Source: Areca catechu
Lineage: Eukaryota > Streptophyta > Magnoliopsida > Arecales > Arecaceae
NCBI GenBank assembly: GCA_021397845.1
Contig: CM038052.1
Coordinates: 36,812,449 to 36,876,448 of the forward strand
Length of the DNA: 64,000 nucleotides
Direction: 5' to 3'
Within the stretch, counting starts at the first letter, position 1; each line of letters starts with the position of its first letter. Below the pieces are notes generated by a model. The model had not been told where the DNA came from, did not search any database, and was given only the letters and a program-made list of their open reading frames with translations. Shown here piece by piece: positions 23,572-35,405 of the stretch. A program made the translations under genes and the position numbers.

Positions 23572-24614
23572 CGCTTCAACGCCAGCATGATGACAGGCTC
23601 GTCCAGGCAATAAATCTCCAGGGCTGCGGTCTTGAAGCGGGTGACGTAGTCCCGCAGCAGCTCCTGGTCTTACTGACGGATAGAGAAGAGGCTATCCACC
23701 TCCCGCGGCACCTTTCGGCAGGCGTCGAAGTGTGCCACAAACTTTCCTTTCAGCTGGTGGAAGGAGCTGATAGATTCTGGCTCGAGACGGGTGAACCAAA
23801 CTCGAGCGGCCTTCCGGAGGGTGGCTGAGAAGGCGATGCATAGAAGAGCGTCCGTCACTCCCTGGACCCTCATGAGAGCCTTGTAGCTCTTTAAGTGGTC
23901 CAAGGGGTCGGTGGTCCCATCGTAGGGATCCACCTGAGGCATGCGGAACTGATTCAAGATCGGTTCCACTTGGATTTCCCGGAAGAAGGGTGGTTGGGCA
24001 TTATAGCCCACTGGCTCGGTTGGAGAGCTCTGCATGTTGGCAAAATGGCGGGAGAACTCCGCCAACTTGCGCTCATGCTCCTCCAGACGTCTCTTGGACA
24101 GGTGCCTGATGGCCTCGTCGGTGGAGCCTTCCATCGAAGCCGCTGGAGAAGGAGGTGCCGATCGATCGCGGCAAGGGGCCTTGCCCCGATGGCGCCTGCT
24201 GCGCCGTACTACTTCAGCATCGTCGACCGGGGATCGACTCTTGTGATCCACCGAACCGGTGTGGTTTCTCTTTGCGGGAGTCTGATGGCTCCCGCGGGGA
24301 TTGGTTACTGCCCGCGGATGGGAAGGCCTGCCTTGGATGGAGCGCAGGCTTCCACGGAGGCCTGCATTTCGGGCTGCAGGGGTCCCCGGCTGGGGCTAAG
24401 TGGCCAAGGAGCGCTGCTGGTGCTGCAACTGCCGCACGGCTGTAGTCAGTGTTTGCAGCTGTTGGACGATGGCTAAAAAAGGACCATCCACCGAGGATGG
24501 CTGAGGGGGAGGAGGCGGAGCAAGAAGTTCCCTCTCCGGCCTGCGCGGGCCTGGGGGAGAGGGAACCTCTCCCGCTCTGCTGGTGGATGCTTCGCGCCCA
24601 AGTGTCACCACCAT
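23572..24614 (-). pseudogene. gag of element F (truncated, with stops)
   Basis: Starts MVVTLGREASTSRAGEVP at 24614. The central part (DPLDHLKSYKALMRVQGVTD, FSATLRKAARVWFTRLEPES, KFVAHFDACRKVPRE) is the retrotransposon gag domain, very close to E gag (55467-56432). In-frame stops occur at about 24396 and 23670. The reading after LDEPVIMLALK ends at the junction near 23572. Gag would package the RNA; this copy is dead and lacks the zinc knuckle. Confidence 0.85.
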
Positions 24615-25070
24615 GGTCGATGTACGCTCTCGCTAACGGAGAGCTTGCTTGTGCAGGGGTTGCTGTTCTGCGCCCCCTACCTGGCGCGCCAATATGTTGC
24701 CGATCTTACCGCGATGGCCTGTAGCTTACGAGCTGGCACCGCTTCTTGGACTCTCCTACCTCGAGATCTCTAAGCCTTCGATCCTGCAAAACAAGATCAA
24801 AGACCCGGGACGGGGATTCCGGCGAGGGCACTCCGACGGTCAAGTCAAAGAGCAGCAAGATGGAACAGGTCCACTAAGGCGGGTCTCCCGTGGATTCCCA
24901 TGCTTAAAGGAAGTTTTGATGAAAGAAGTACAAGGAAGAGAGGGGTTGAAGCCCAGCCTCCTGCGCTGGGTCTACCGAGCTTACGCCTGAGGACTCCTGG
25001 GGGTCCTAAGATCATTCTCTCAGTATCCTTTCCTCTTATTTGGCTTACCTTTCCGTCCGATTTTACCGTC

Positions 25071-25081
25071 CCTTTTATACC
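25071..25081 (-). promoter_or_regulatory. TATA box in the F LTR
   Basis: Minus strand GTATAAAAGGG, a near-consensus TATA box about 380 bp before the LTR 3' end and downstream of the tandem array, so the array lies in U3. Confidence 0.55.
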
Positions 25082-25439
25082 ACCGGACCGTCTTTGGCCT
25101 CCGTCTCCTCCCCAGAGGCTCCCAGAGATCTCTGGATCCTTTTTCTCCTTCTCCTTCGAGTCCGGGAGTTAAGTGGTCAGCACGCCTCATCTGTCGTATT
25201 GTCACGAAAGGGAGAAAACTGGCCATACCTCAAGCCAAGCGCGGGAGCCCTTCTTTCGGGGTATTGACGGTGGGTTTCAGCGTTTCAGGCCCCTACCTGC
25301 AAGGATTTTATTCATCGATCGTGGGGCCCTGCTTAACTGATGTAAATGAGGTTCCGCGTACCGTTGCGGGCCATACTGGCATCTTGTACGGGACGCGGCG
25401 CTCGCCGATTCTAGTGGTGACCTCGTGACCCATGCTTCT

Positions 25440-25774
25440 ACCTTCCCCGAGGCTTTGTAGAGTAAGGCTGACTTCGGTCGAGGTGGACCCCTCCTGGATG
25501 GACACTTGGCGAAAGGGCAGAGGAAGGCTCGACTTCGATCGAGGTGGACCCATCTTGGGGTGCCACCTGGCGAAGGAGCAGGAGCACCCGGCTCGACCTC
25601 GGTAGAGGTGGACCTGTCTTGGGGTGCCACCTGGCATGGGAGCAGGGGCTGCCAGCTTCGACCGAGGTGGACCCTTCCTGGGTGGACACCTAGCGAAGTG
25701 GCAAAGGAAGGCTCAACTTCGATCGAGGTGGACCTGTCTTGGGGTGCCACCTGGCGAAGGAGCAGGAGCGCCCG
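25440..25774. repeat. ~184-bp higher-order tandem array, left part
   Basis: Two units of the array described at 36889-39050, cut by the Sirevirus G insertion at 25774. Confidence 0.9.
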
Positions 25775-27238
25775 TGTTGCCCAGATATGGTGCCCAAGAG
25801 GGGGGGTGAATTGGGTATTTTAAAAAATTAAAGCAATATATGTGCTATCAAGTTCAAAGGTGAAGAGTGATAGTGCTCAAGTAATTGTGCAACGGAAGCA
25901 ATGAAATAAAACAACAATTAAAGAGCAAGAGAAGATAAAAAGTAAAGCAATGCAAACACACAAGAAGTATAGTGGTTCGGTGCACCTAGCACCTACATCC
26001 ACTCCCCAAGCTCCACTTGGGAATTTTCACTATAATCTTTAGATTACAGCCGACTTGTTTTACCAGGCTCACAAGTCAAAACCCTACACACTTGTTTTGG
26101 CTTCGGGCTTACAAGCAACCCTAGTTGGTTTTATCAATTGGCTCACCAACAAACCTCACACACTTGTTTTGGCTTCGGGCTTACAAGCAACCCTAGTTGG
26201 TTTTATCAATTGGCTCACCAACAAACCTCACACTAGTTTCAAATTCCCTTGAAACTAGCCTAAGACAAAAAGAATATGAATACAATGAATAAAACAAGAC
26301 AAACTCCTTTTGAGCAAAAAGTAATTCGATGTAGCTCTTGATGAAGACTCTTCAAGCCTTTCTCTTGGAATCTTTGGACCTCACTAAATGCCAAATACTT
26401 GAAAGTTGGATTCCTCGAAGATGGAAAGCTTTTGGCTAAGGAATCTCTTGGTTTTCTCACTCTTTTTGGCTTGGAATTGATTGAAGGCTTTGTACTTTCA
26501 CTCTAAGCTTTTTCACTTTGTCTCCTTTTTTTTTTTTGAAGTTTGGTGGAGGTTAAATACCTCATTCAAGCTGAAACAACTCCACAAGACCGTTAGAATC
26601 AAAAATATGGCCGTTTATGGCCGTTAGAAATCAAATCAAAAGTTCAGAAAAACTAGCCGTTATGCCATGAGTCGACCTCATGAGTCGACCTCTGGATCAA
26701 GTGTCGACCTCATGAGTCGACCTCCAGTTTATTTTAGGCAAAAATCCAGAAAACCATAGTTCTGCCCAGTTTGAATTCTCAGGCTATGAGTCGACCTCTG
26801 GACAGGTGTTGACCTCTGGTGGCCGACCTCTGGAGCGTATCACTGAAATTTTGCCGTGCCGGCCTTGCTGAACTTTTCTTTTCTTCATGAGTCGACCTCT
26901 GGTGGTCGACCTTTGACAAGGTGTCGACCTCTGGTGGTCGACCTCTGATCTGAAATTTTCTAAAACTCTAGAGAGGTGCATGCCATGCTTGAGTTTCTCT
27001 AAGTCTTTGTTTCTTTTGTCAATTACTTCTTAACAGGAAGGTCCAATATGAGAAATTTGATCTTGTTCAAGGTAGAAGAGCTCTTTTCCAAAATCAGGCA
27101 AGCTTGGTTTCATCATTGTACTCTTAGTACTCTTTTTGAATAACCTAAGTCCTGAAACTTTATCTTGAGATGAAACATTAGTCCAAATATATACTCAACC
27201 TTTTGTTAATCATCAAAACTAAGGAGCCAAAGCCAACA
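25775..27238 (-). repeat. 3' LTR of Sirevirus G
   Basis: 1,464 bp; plus strand begins TGTTGCCCAGATATGG and ends AGCCAACA. It contains a cluster of GTCGACCTC motifs at about 26670-26945. Confidence 0.93.
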
Positions 27239-28023
27239 ATCTCTCCCTTTTTGATGATGACAAAACCTTGAGTATATATGCAATTAAGTCCAAAAGCAAA
27301 ATATATCACTAATAAAAATTTTCAAAGAAACCTCACTTGCATGAGTATATCATAAAAATTTTACTTTTCATCTATTTATTTATTTATTTAATTTTTTTGT
27401 GAAAACATTCTCATGATTCAAAAAGTTAAGAACCATAATAGCTTTACTATACTATATGAAAGATTTTACTTTTCATTTACTTCTTTCTTTTTGTGAAAAC
27501 ATTCTTATGAGTCAAAAAGTTAAGAACCATAATAGCTTTACTATACTATATGAAAGATTTTACTTTTCATTTACTTCTTTCTTTTTGTGAAAACATTCTT
27601 ATGAGTCAAAAAGATAAGAACCATTATAGCTTTACTCTACTCTATTCTATGAAAGAGTCATACTTTACCATATATACTTTACAAACTTTACTATACTCCC
27701 CCTTTTTGTCAAGAATCAAAAAGCGCATTCTTTGTAGTAAAAGATAAAAACAAATGATACCATTCTATTGCAATGAAATACTTAGTTGCATAAAATACAT
27801 GCTCCCCCTCAATTTGTGCATTCGAGATAATAAAAACATTCTAACTTGAGGGTTTAAAAAGATAAATGCTAAGAGCTGGTATCAGACAGTAAAATATCAC
27901 AATATAGATAAGTGTATAAATGTATTCAGTTACAAAATTGCTTACATAGTAAGCACAAAACACTGATACATCAGATCATACAAAGCAAACTAAGTACAAC
28001 ATACATCAAGTAAATCTATGAGG
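27239..28023 (-). promoter_or_regulatory. 3' non-coding region of G with several polypurine tracts
   Basis: On the minus strand, AAAAAGGGAGAGAT sits next to the LTR; further tracts AAAAAGGGGGAG (about 27690-27702) and GAGGGGGAGC (about 27799-27808) lie upstream. Multiple tracts of this kind are a described Sirevirus feature and prime plus-strand synthesis. A ~90-bp duplication (27410-27610, core gaaagattttacttttcatt) is also present. Confidence 0.75.
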
Positions 28024-29787
28024 CTACTCCTCATCAGAAGGTATATCAAAAGAGATAGGAGCCGAGATCCTAGATGAGGATTTTGGAGTCCTATGAGTGA
28101 GACTCCGAGTCCTCAGAGAGGGACCAGACCTAGGGGTACTCCTACGAGATCTATAGGTCCGAGGAAAAGGCTCCACATGTGTCCTAACAGAAGCAGTAGC
28201 AGAAGGAGTAAATGGATCAGTATGCTGAGTAGACTGAGCTGGAGTGTGCTTGCTGACTAGCTCATAAGCAGTGGGATCATCAATATCTGTCTCTGTATGC
28301 TCATCTCTATCATCCGGAATCCCTGTAATAGTCTCAAAAAGTGACTCAGTAAACTCAGTATCTACTGGCACATCTGTAGCTGGAGGATCTGTACTGGGAA
28401 GATCAGTAGAAGGAGGATCAGTAGAAGGGGGAATCTCTGGAATCGGATCTGCAGGTGGAACATCAGAGCTACCTGCTCCAGACTGATCTCCATCACTGTC
28501 ACTGTATCCACTGGAGCCATCATCATCATCATCATCAGAATGTGGAGGAGATACTGTCGGATCTACAGTCCCTGGTGGCAGTGCTAATCTCAGTAGGCTG
28601 AGGATCTGTCGGAATCCTGCATCAACACTAGCTGAGAGAGCTCCAATGCGCATATCTGTGTGTATCCGCAGATCATGTAGCTCATGTCGTACACCAGTAA
28701 TCTCTGTCCGGACCTCTGAAATGTGATCAGTCACTCTCTGCTCAAAGTTTGATATCCTCGCTGTAGTCCTCCATGGTGTAGCAGTAGCAGTAGGTGCTGG
28801 AGTTGATGAGGGTGGTGGTGTGAATGGCTCAGGCTCCGCAGTCTCTGACTCTGGTTCTGGGCGAGGAGGTGTACCATGATTAGTAGGCTCTGAAGGCCCT
28901 GCCTCAGCTACTTGGATCTCATCCTCCTCATCTGGCTCCTGGCCAGACTCTCGTCGCACCCAACGGTCACCAATCAGTTGAAATCCCATCCTATGCAGGG
29001 ATTTCTCTCCATATGTATCAGTATGCTGCAGCTGACTGAAGGGTATACCATCAAATGAAACACCATGCTCCCTGAATAGCTATGTCAGCCCCATACCATA
29101 TGGCTGAACTAGTCTCCTGTGAGATGCTGCCTCACCCATCTGCTGAAGCATGATCCTGGGAAGGTTGATGGGAGTCCGCTATCTCAGGGACACCATCAAC
29201 ACCAACTCACGCTCAGTGATAAAGTCGAATCTCCCGCTCTTCGGAATCAAGATACGGGAGATGATATGATGCAGCACTCTCATCTCCAGTGAAAGCTGGT
29301 TAGCGGCTACTGTGGAAATGCCGCTAACATCCTCACGCTCTAGAATACATCTGAAGGCATGCTCTCTGTCGCTGATCGAAGTGGCAGCAGTGCCATGATG
29401 TGAAATCCTCCAAACACGACTGATGACCTCCGGTGTTACTGGAATCTCGATCCCACGTATAGTAGCTGACCATCCAATGCCATCAGTGGCCATGGATCCA
29501 TAGAACTCCCTGATGAGGTCTGGGTATAATCTCTCAGTCATCGTGCAGAAATGAACCAGACCTACATCTCTCAGCACATCTCCTATAAAAAAGTGATGCT
29601 GATCCCAGAAAGGTATATCCACACGCCTCCCACTCGCAATGCTCTTTCGTACTAAGCTGGCTGGCACTGGTGCAGGTGGCTCTGGGGTCGGCTCACGCTC
29701 ATGTCTGACCTTTCTTCGTTGCTCAGTGCTACCTTGGCCTTGTTCCAATCTCCTTTTCCTTACTGCCAAGTGCTTTCTTGGACCCAT
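28024..29787 (-). pseudogene. Sirevirus G env-like gene, two internal stops
   Basis: One frame from ATG at 29787 (MGPRKHLAVRKRRLEQGQGS) to 28024, about 588 codons. It is broken by TAG near 29,180 and TAG near 29,080; both could come from CAG. The first part (FWDQHHFFIGDVLRDVGLVH, SRVWRISHHG) resembles the plant-transposon domain of Sirevirus third genes. The second part has a short coiled stretch (ISEVRTEITGVRHELHDL), an Asp run (SDDDDDDGSSGYSDSDGD) and Pro/Thr-Ser-rich repeats (DPPSTDLPSTDPP). No clear signal peptide or membrane segment, so an envelope role is not supported by sequence; the function of this gene class is unknown. Confidence 0.75.
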
Positions 29788-30254
29788 ATGGAAGGAAGAG
29801 GGGTAAATTAGGGAGAAGTACGATAAAGCAAGGCTAAGAGGAAAGGAACCAAGAGAAGAGAGGGAAAGAGAGGTTCACGATTTGAGAAAAAAGAAGAAAT
29901 GGTGAAATGGTGAGATAGGGTTTGTGAAAATGGAGAAAATCGAGAGTAAATGGAGAAAATGTAAGAAACGAAGGAAGGAAATAAGTGATTTCAATTGAAA
30001 AACAACCGAGATTTGAGGGTAGATATGTGCAAAAGCTTTCGGTTGTCCAAAACCAAGAACACGGTCAAAAAATGGTTTGGTTCTAAAGAAAACAAGAGGA
30101 GAGGAGAGGATTACCCAAAAAGATGAAGGAGAAGGTTGGAAATCCACTGTTTAGAGGTTTAGGGAAGTTGGAGGGGGACCACACGAAGGAGAAATGGAAA
30201 GAAATGGAGAAAATGTGGCTTGCGGACGGGTTTAAAAAAAGGAGATTTCCGTTC

Positions 30255-30365
30255 AAGTGTCGACCTCTAAAAATTTTCAAGGGTCGACCTCAAGTGTCGA
30301 CCTCCAAAAACCTTAGGGGTCGACCTCAAGTGTCGACCTCCAAAAATTAAAGTATCGACCTCCAA
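30255..30365. repeat. GTCGACCTC motif cluster between pol and the env-like gene of G
   Basis: Six copies of tcgacctc in about 110 bp, separated by A-rich spacers. The same motif is clustered in both G LTRs. Confidence 0.85.
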
Positions 30366-30494
30366 CAATAAATTACCCAAAATAAAATTCTGTAAAATTT
30401 AAAAAATTTGATAAAATTTAGAAAAATAACCTTTAAATATATTTGAGAGTTTATAAATCATTTTTGAGGAATTTTTGATGAAAATTGAAGAGAT

Positions 30495-33400
30495 TCAAGC
30501 AAAAGGATCAATGACTCCCAGTTCTCTTCTGATCATACAAAATCTATTTTCATTCAATGATTTTGTGAATATATCAGCCAATTGATAATCAGTACAAATA
30601 AATTCTAACAACACATTAGAGTTTTGAACGTGATCTCTTATGAAGTGATGTCTTATTTCAATATGTTTGCTTCTTGAATGTTGTACAGGATTTTTCGTTA
30701 AATTGATTGCACTAGTATTATCACATCTTATGGGTGTCTTAGTTAGTTTGATGCTAAAGTCCTCGAGTTGCTGTTTGATCCATAGAATCTGAGCACAACA
30801 GCTTCCAGCTGCTATATATTCGGCTTCCGTCGTAGATAGAGCAACCGAATTCTGTTTCTTACTGCTCCATGAAATCAAATTAACTCCTAGGAATTGACAA
30901 GTTCCACTAGTACTTTTACGATCAAGTTTACACCCAGCAAAATCAGCATCAGAATATGCAATTAATTCATATGATGACTCTCTAGAGTACCAATGACCAA
31001 TTTCGATTGACCCAGATAAGTATCTAAATATACGTTTTACAGCTAAGAGATGTGATTCTTTAGGAGCAGACTGAAAACGTGCACACATACAAACACTAAA
31101 CATTATATCTGGTCTACTGGCAGTTAGATATAGCAGTGAACCAATCATGCCTCTATATAATTTTTGGTCTACTGATTTACCACATTCATCTTTGTCTAAT
31201 TTACATGAAGAGCTCATAGGGGTACCTATTGGTTTGGTAGTCTCCATCCCAAACTTTTTCAATATTTCCCTTGTGTACTTGGCTTGGTTGATGGAGATCC
31301 CCTCTTTGGTTTGCTTAATTTGGAGTCCGAGGAAGAAGTTGAGTTCTCCCAACATGCTCATCTCGAATTCACTCTGCATTAACTTTGCAAATTCTTGACA
31401 AAGACATTCGTTAGTAGCACCAAAAATAATATTATCTACATAGATTTGTACTACTAAGAGATCATCATTTTTCTTTTTCAAAAATAATGTATTATCTACA
31501 TTACCTCTAGAAAAATCATTCTTCATCAAAAATGAACTTAATCTATCATACCAAGCTCTAGGAGCTTGCTTTAAACCATACAATGCTTTATGCAATTTAA
31601 AAACATGGTTAGGAAATTCATGATTTTCAAAACCAGGAGGTTGTTCAACATAAACTTCCTCTTCAATAAATCCATTTAAAAAAGCACTCTTAACATCCAT
31701 TTGAAATAACTTGAAATCCATAAAACACGCAAAAGCAAGTAAAAGTCTAATTGCTTCTAGCCTAGCAACAGGAGCAAAGATTTCATCAAAGTCGATCCCT
31801 TCTTCCTGGTTGTAGCCTTTAGCAACAAGTCTAGCTTTGTTTCTAGTTACAATACTATGTTCATCAAGTTTATTTCTAAAAACCCATTTTGTGCCAATTA
31901 CAGAAACATTAAGGGGTCTTTCAGTTAAAGTCCAAACATTATTTCTTTTAAATTGATTTAGTTCATCTTGCATAGCATTAATCCAGTTACAATCTTTTTC
32001 AGCTTCTTCAATTGACTTAGGCTCTATCTGAGACACAAAAGCTAAATAATCACAAACATTTCTAATAGAAGAGCGTGTACTTACTCCCTTTGACGGATCA
32101 CCAATAATCAGCTCCTTGGGGTGTCCGTGTGCATACCTCCACTCTTTAGGTAAAGGTTTTGGTGAAGTTGCATTGATCTCTTGAGTTTGATCTTCATTTT
32201 CTTGATCATCATCTCCTTTGGGCTCATCTTCATTGATTGTCAAATGTTCAAGCTTCTTTGTACCTGTTTCATCATCAATAGAATTTTCTTTTCTATAAGA
32301 TTTTTTGTTAGATTCATCAAACACTACGTGAATTGATTCTTCAACCAGAAGAGTTCTTCTGTTGAAGACCCTGTATGCCTTGCTAGAAGTAGAGTATCCT
32401 AAGAAGATACCCTCATCTGACTTGGCATCAAATTTACTGATATTGTCTTTGCCATTGTTTAATATGAAACAGCGGCAACCAAATACATAAAATACTTAAG
32501 ATTTGATTTTCGATTTTTCCAAAGCTCATATGGTGTTTTCTTCAAAATAGGCCGAATTAAAACATGATTTAAAATGTAACAGGAAGTATTAATAGCTTCT
32601 GCCCAAAAATATTTAGGTAAATCGTTTTCGCAAAGCATTGTGCGTGCCATTTCTTCAAGTGTCATGTTCTTTCTTTCTACCACCCCATTTTGTTGAGGTG
32701 TCCTAGGTGCAGAAAAATTATGACTAATGCCATTTTCATTACAAAAAGCTTCAAAATCATGATTGTCAAATTCAGTTCCATGATCACTACGCAAAGAAAC
32801 AATAGTGAGATCTTTTTCGTTTGAAACCCTTTTATGAAATTTAACAAAAGCTGAAAACGTTTCATCTTTATGAGCTAAGAACATCACCCAAGTAAATCGT
32901 GAGTAATCATCTACAATTACTAGCCCATATTTTTTACCTCCCAAACTAGTTGTTCTGGTTGGTCCAAAGAGGTCCATATGCAATAATTCAAGGGGTCTAG
33001 TAGTAGATACTACTCCTTTAGGTTTGAAAGTAGATTTAGTTTGTTTTCCAAATTGACATGCAGCACAAATCTTATCTTTTTCAAATGTGAGTTTTGGCAA
33101 TTCTTTTACAAGATTCTTTTTGCTTAATTTTGAAATCAACTGCATACTAGCATGCCCTAGCCTACGATGCCAAAGCCAACTAGTTTCACTTGCCTTGGCT
33201 TCCCTAGCCACTAGGCATTGACCACTTTCCATGGCTAGATCATCAAGATCAACCATGTAAATGTTTCCATGCCTATGACCAGTGAACTTGATGCCATCGA
33301 CATCAAGACTAGATACCATGCACAAAGATGATTCAAAAACTACTTTAAAACCTTTATCACAAAACTGACTAATGCTAAAAAGATTATGCTTCAAGCCATC

Positions 33401-33616
33401 AACAAATAATACATTATCTACATAAGCATTCGGAGTGATATGGATTTTACCAATTTCGACGATTTTGCCTTTTCCATTATCACCAAAAGTAACGTTTCCA
33501 CCATCAATGGCTGCTAGTGATGAGAATTGCTTCACATCCCCAGTCATGTGCCTTGAGCAACCACTATCCAGATACCACATTCTTCTTTTATTTTTGGTTG
33601 CAAGACACACCTGCAA
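30495..33616 (-). pseudogene. pol: Sirevirus G Pol: protease, integrase, RT, RNase H (one frameshift)
   Basis: Part 1 (33616-32459): copia protease motif WYLDSGCSRHMTGD; zinc-binding pre-integrase HRRLGH...CAAC; integrase core with LLHMDLFGP (D), LRSDHGTEF (D) and NGVVERKNMTLEEMART (E). Part 2 (32324-30495): RT with QMDVKSAFLNG, LYGLKQAPRAWYDRL and YVDN; RNase H with AYSDADFAGC, ALSTTEAEYIA and the DNTSAINL block, ending in VIDPFA. A one-base loss near 32,490 shifts the frame; otherwise the two parts are continuous. YVDN replaces the catalytic YVDD. The gag stop and pol start are offset by one frame, either natural frameshifting or damage. The protein would cut, copy and integrate the element. 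Confidence 0.9.
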
Positions 33617-33623
33617 AAATTAA

Positions 33624-35348
33624 TCAAGTTGAAACTTTAGGTACCCAAGTCATCTTGGGTCCTTTAGGGTTAGTCAAATTGGTTCCTTTTGGAACCCAAA
33701 TCTTTCCAAAGATATTTAATTTTCTTTTATTACAAATATATGATTTATGTCCTAACTTACCACATGCATAGCAGGTAACATTAGAAGATGTAGGTATGAA
33801 AAAGTTTTTGTAAAGTTTTTGCTGATTGTGTGGCTTAAATCCAAGTCCAGCTTTGTTAAACACTGCATGTTGACTATTTAAAAGCATGCTTAATTTTTCT
33901 GAACTAAAAGTAAACTTTTCTACAAAAGATTTTACTTTTTCTAACTCTTCTTTATAATTCTTGTTTTGAAGCAATAGTTCTTTGTTTTGTTTTTCAATTT
34001 TCTCATTAGTTTTAAGACTTCTATTATTTTTCAAAGAATCATTTTCTTTTAAAAGATTATCCTTATCATTTTTCAAGGTCTTTACATGTTCAGTTAATTT
34101 CTTGTTTTCTTGAATTAAATCTTCAATTTCAGTTGAAAACTTTTCTAAATTTTTGGTAAGCTCAAAATTTAGCATTCTTAATTTCTTATTTTTCAGTTTT
34201 AATTTTTCATATTCCATAACTAAATCATCAAAAGCATCATGCAATTCATTGAAAGTAAATTCAATTTCAGGTTCAGAATTTACCTCATTGTCTTCATTGG
34301 CCATGAAACACAGGTTGGCAACTACCTGCTGCTCTTCATCACTGCTGGAGTCCTCACTCTCACTCCAGGTAGCCATCATGGCTTTCTTTCTCAACATCCT
34401 TTGACTCTTTTTAAGCAAAGGGCAATCCATTTTATAATGTCCAGGCTTCTTGCACTCGAAGCAGATGGGCGGATCCCTTTCTTTTTCTTTCTCTTTTTCT
34501 TTATTGTGATCACCTTTTTGTGGCCTTTTCTTGTAGAAGCCCTTCTTCTTTCTCATGAATCTCTTGAATTTCCTTGTAATGAGGGCTGTCTCATCATCAT
34601 CAGCTTCTTCTTCTGATTCATCACTTGACTCTTCCTTTGTAGTGGACTTGAAGGCTATGGCTTTCTTTTTCTTGTCATTGTCCACTGTCTTCTGCTTTAG
34701 TGAAAGCTCGTAAGTCATCAGTGATCCAAGAAGCTGCTCAAGAGGTAGAGTATTGACATCCTTGGCTTCTTCTATGGCTGTTACTTTCGCATCCCATGAA
34801 GCCGGAAGAGACCTGAGAAGTTTGTTAACCAGTTCACCATTAGATATAATTTTTCCCAAACTCCTCATACCATTTACTATATTTGTAAATCTAGTATACA
34901 TTTCACTGATACTTTCAGTTGGTTCCATCCTGAACATCTCATATGTATGAATGAGCATGTTCACCTTTGTGGTCTTCACTTGGTGTGTACCCTCATGGAT
35001 AACCTCAAGTGTATCCCAAATTTCTTTGACGGAAATACAATTTGATATTCTGTTGAATTCACTAGGATCAAGTGCACAGAATAGCAAATTCATCGCCTTA
35101 GCATTTAACTCAGCTTGTTTGATGTCATTGTCATCCCATTCTTCTTCAGATTTTGGGGTGATAATGCCATTAACCAAGTGAGTGGGCTGATGAGGCCCTT
35201 TAGTAATTATTCTCCATATATGATAATCTACAGCTTGTAAATAAATATGCATACGAGTTTTCCAGTATGTGTAGTTTGTGCCATTAAAGAAAGGAGGGCG
35301 ATTTGATACTTGTCCTTCAACTACACCCATTCCAATTGGGGTGGCCAT
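33624..35348 (-). CDS. gag: Sirevirus G Gag, 574 aa, open frame
   Basis: Open from ATG at 35348 to TGA. N-terminal gag domain (FFNGTNYTYWKTRMHIYL near residue 22; EIWDTLEVIHEGT near 110); first CCHC knuckle CFECKKPGHYKMDC (about 297-310), a long charged coiled-coil stretch (about 365-490), and a second CCHC knuckle CYACGKLGHKSYIC (about 532-545). It ends WVPKVST. Gag forms the cytoplasmic particle and binds the element RNA through the knuckles. It is the only intact autonomous-type gene in the window. Pol follows in another frame. Confidence 0.92.
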   Translation of the reverse strand: MATPIGMGVVEGQVSNRPPFFNGTNYTYWKTRMHIYLQAVDYHIWRIITKGPHQPTHLVNGIITPKSEEEWDDNDIKQAELNAKAMNLLFCALDPSEFNRISNCISVKEIWDTLEVIHEGTHQVKTTKVNMLIHTYEMFRMEPTESISEMYTRFTNIVNGMRSLGKIISNGELVNKLLRSLPASWDAKVTAIEEAKDVNTLPLEQLLGSLMTYELSLKQKTVDNDKKKKAIAFKSTTKEESSDESEEEADDDETALITRKFKRFMRKKKGFYKKRPQKGDHNKEKEKEKERDPPICFECKKPGHYKMDCPLLKKSQRMLRKKAMMATWSESEDSSSDEEQQVVANLCFMANEDNEVNSEPEIEFTFNELHDAFDDLVMEYEKLKLKNKKLRMLNFELTKNLEKFSTEIEDLIQENKKLTEHVKTLKNDKDNLLKENDSLKNNRSLKTNEKIEKQNKELLLQNKNYKEELEKVKSFVEKFTFSSEKLSMLLNSQHAVFNKAGLGFKPHNQQKLYKNFFIPTSSNVTCYACGKLGHKSYICNKRKLNIFGKIWVPKGTNLTNPKGPKMTWVPKVST

Positions 35349-35391
35349 GATCTTTCACTCAAGATCGTTGGACCTACAAGAGAGTACCGGT

Positions 35392-35403
35392 GCTCTGATA
35401 CCA
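35392..35403 (-). promoter_or_regulatory. Primer binding site of Sirevirus G
   Basis: Minus strand TGGTATCAGAGC two bases after the LTR end, complementary to the 3' end of initiator methionine tRNA, where first-strand cDNA synthesis starts. Confidence 0.9.
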
Positions 35404-35405
35404 CT

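Noticed and set aside
26260..26460. 66-codon frame, also at 35891-36091
   Set aside because: Lies inside both LTRs of Sirevirus G, has no domain and covers non-coding LTR sequence.
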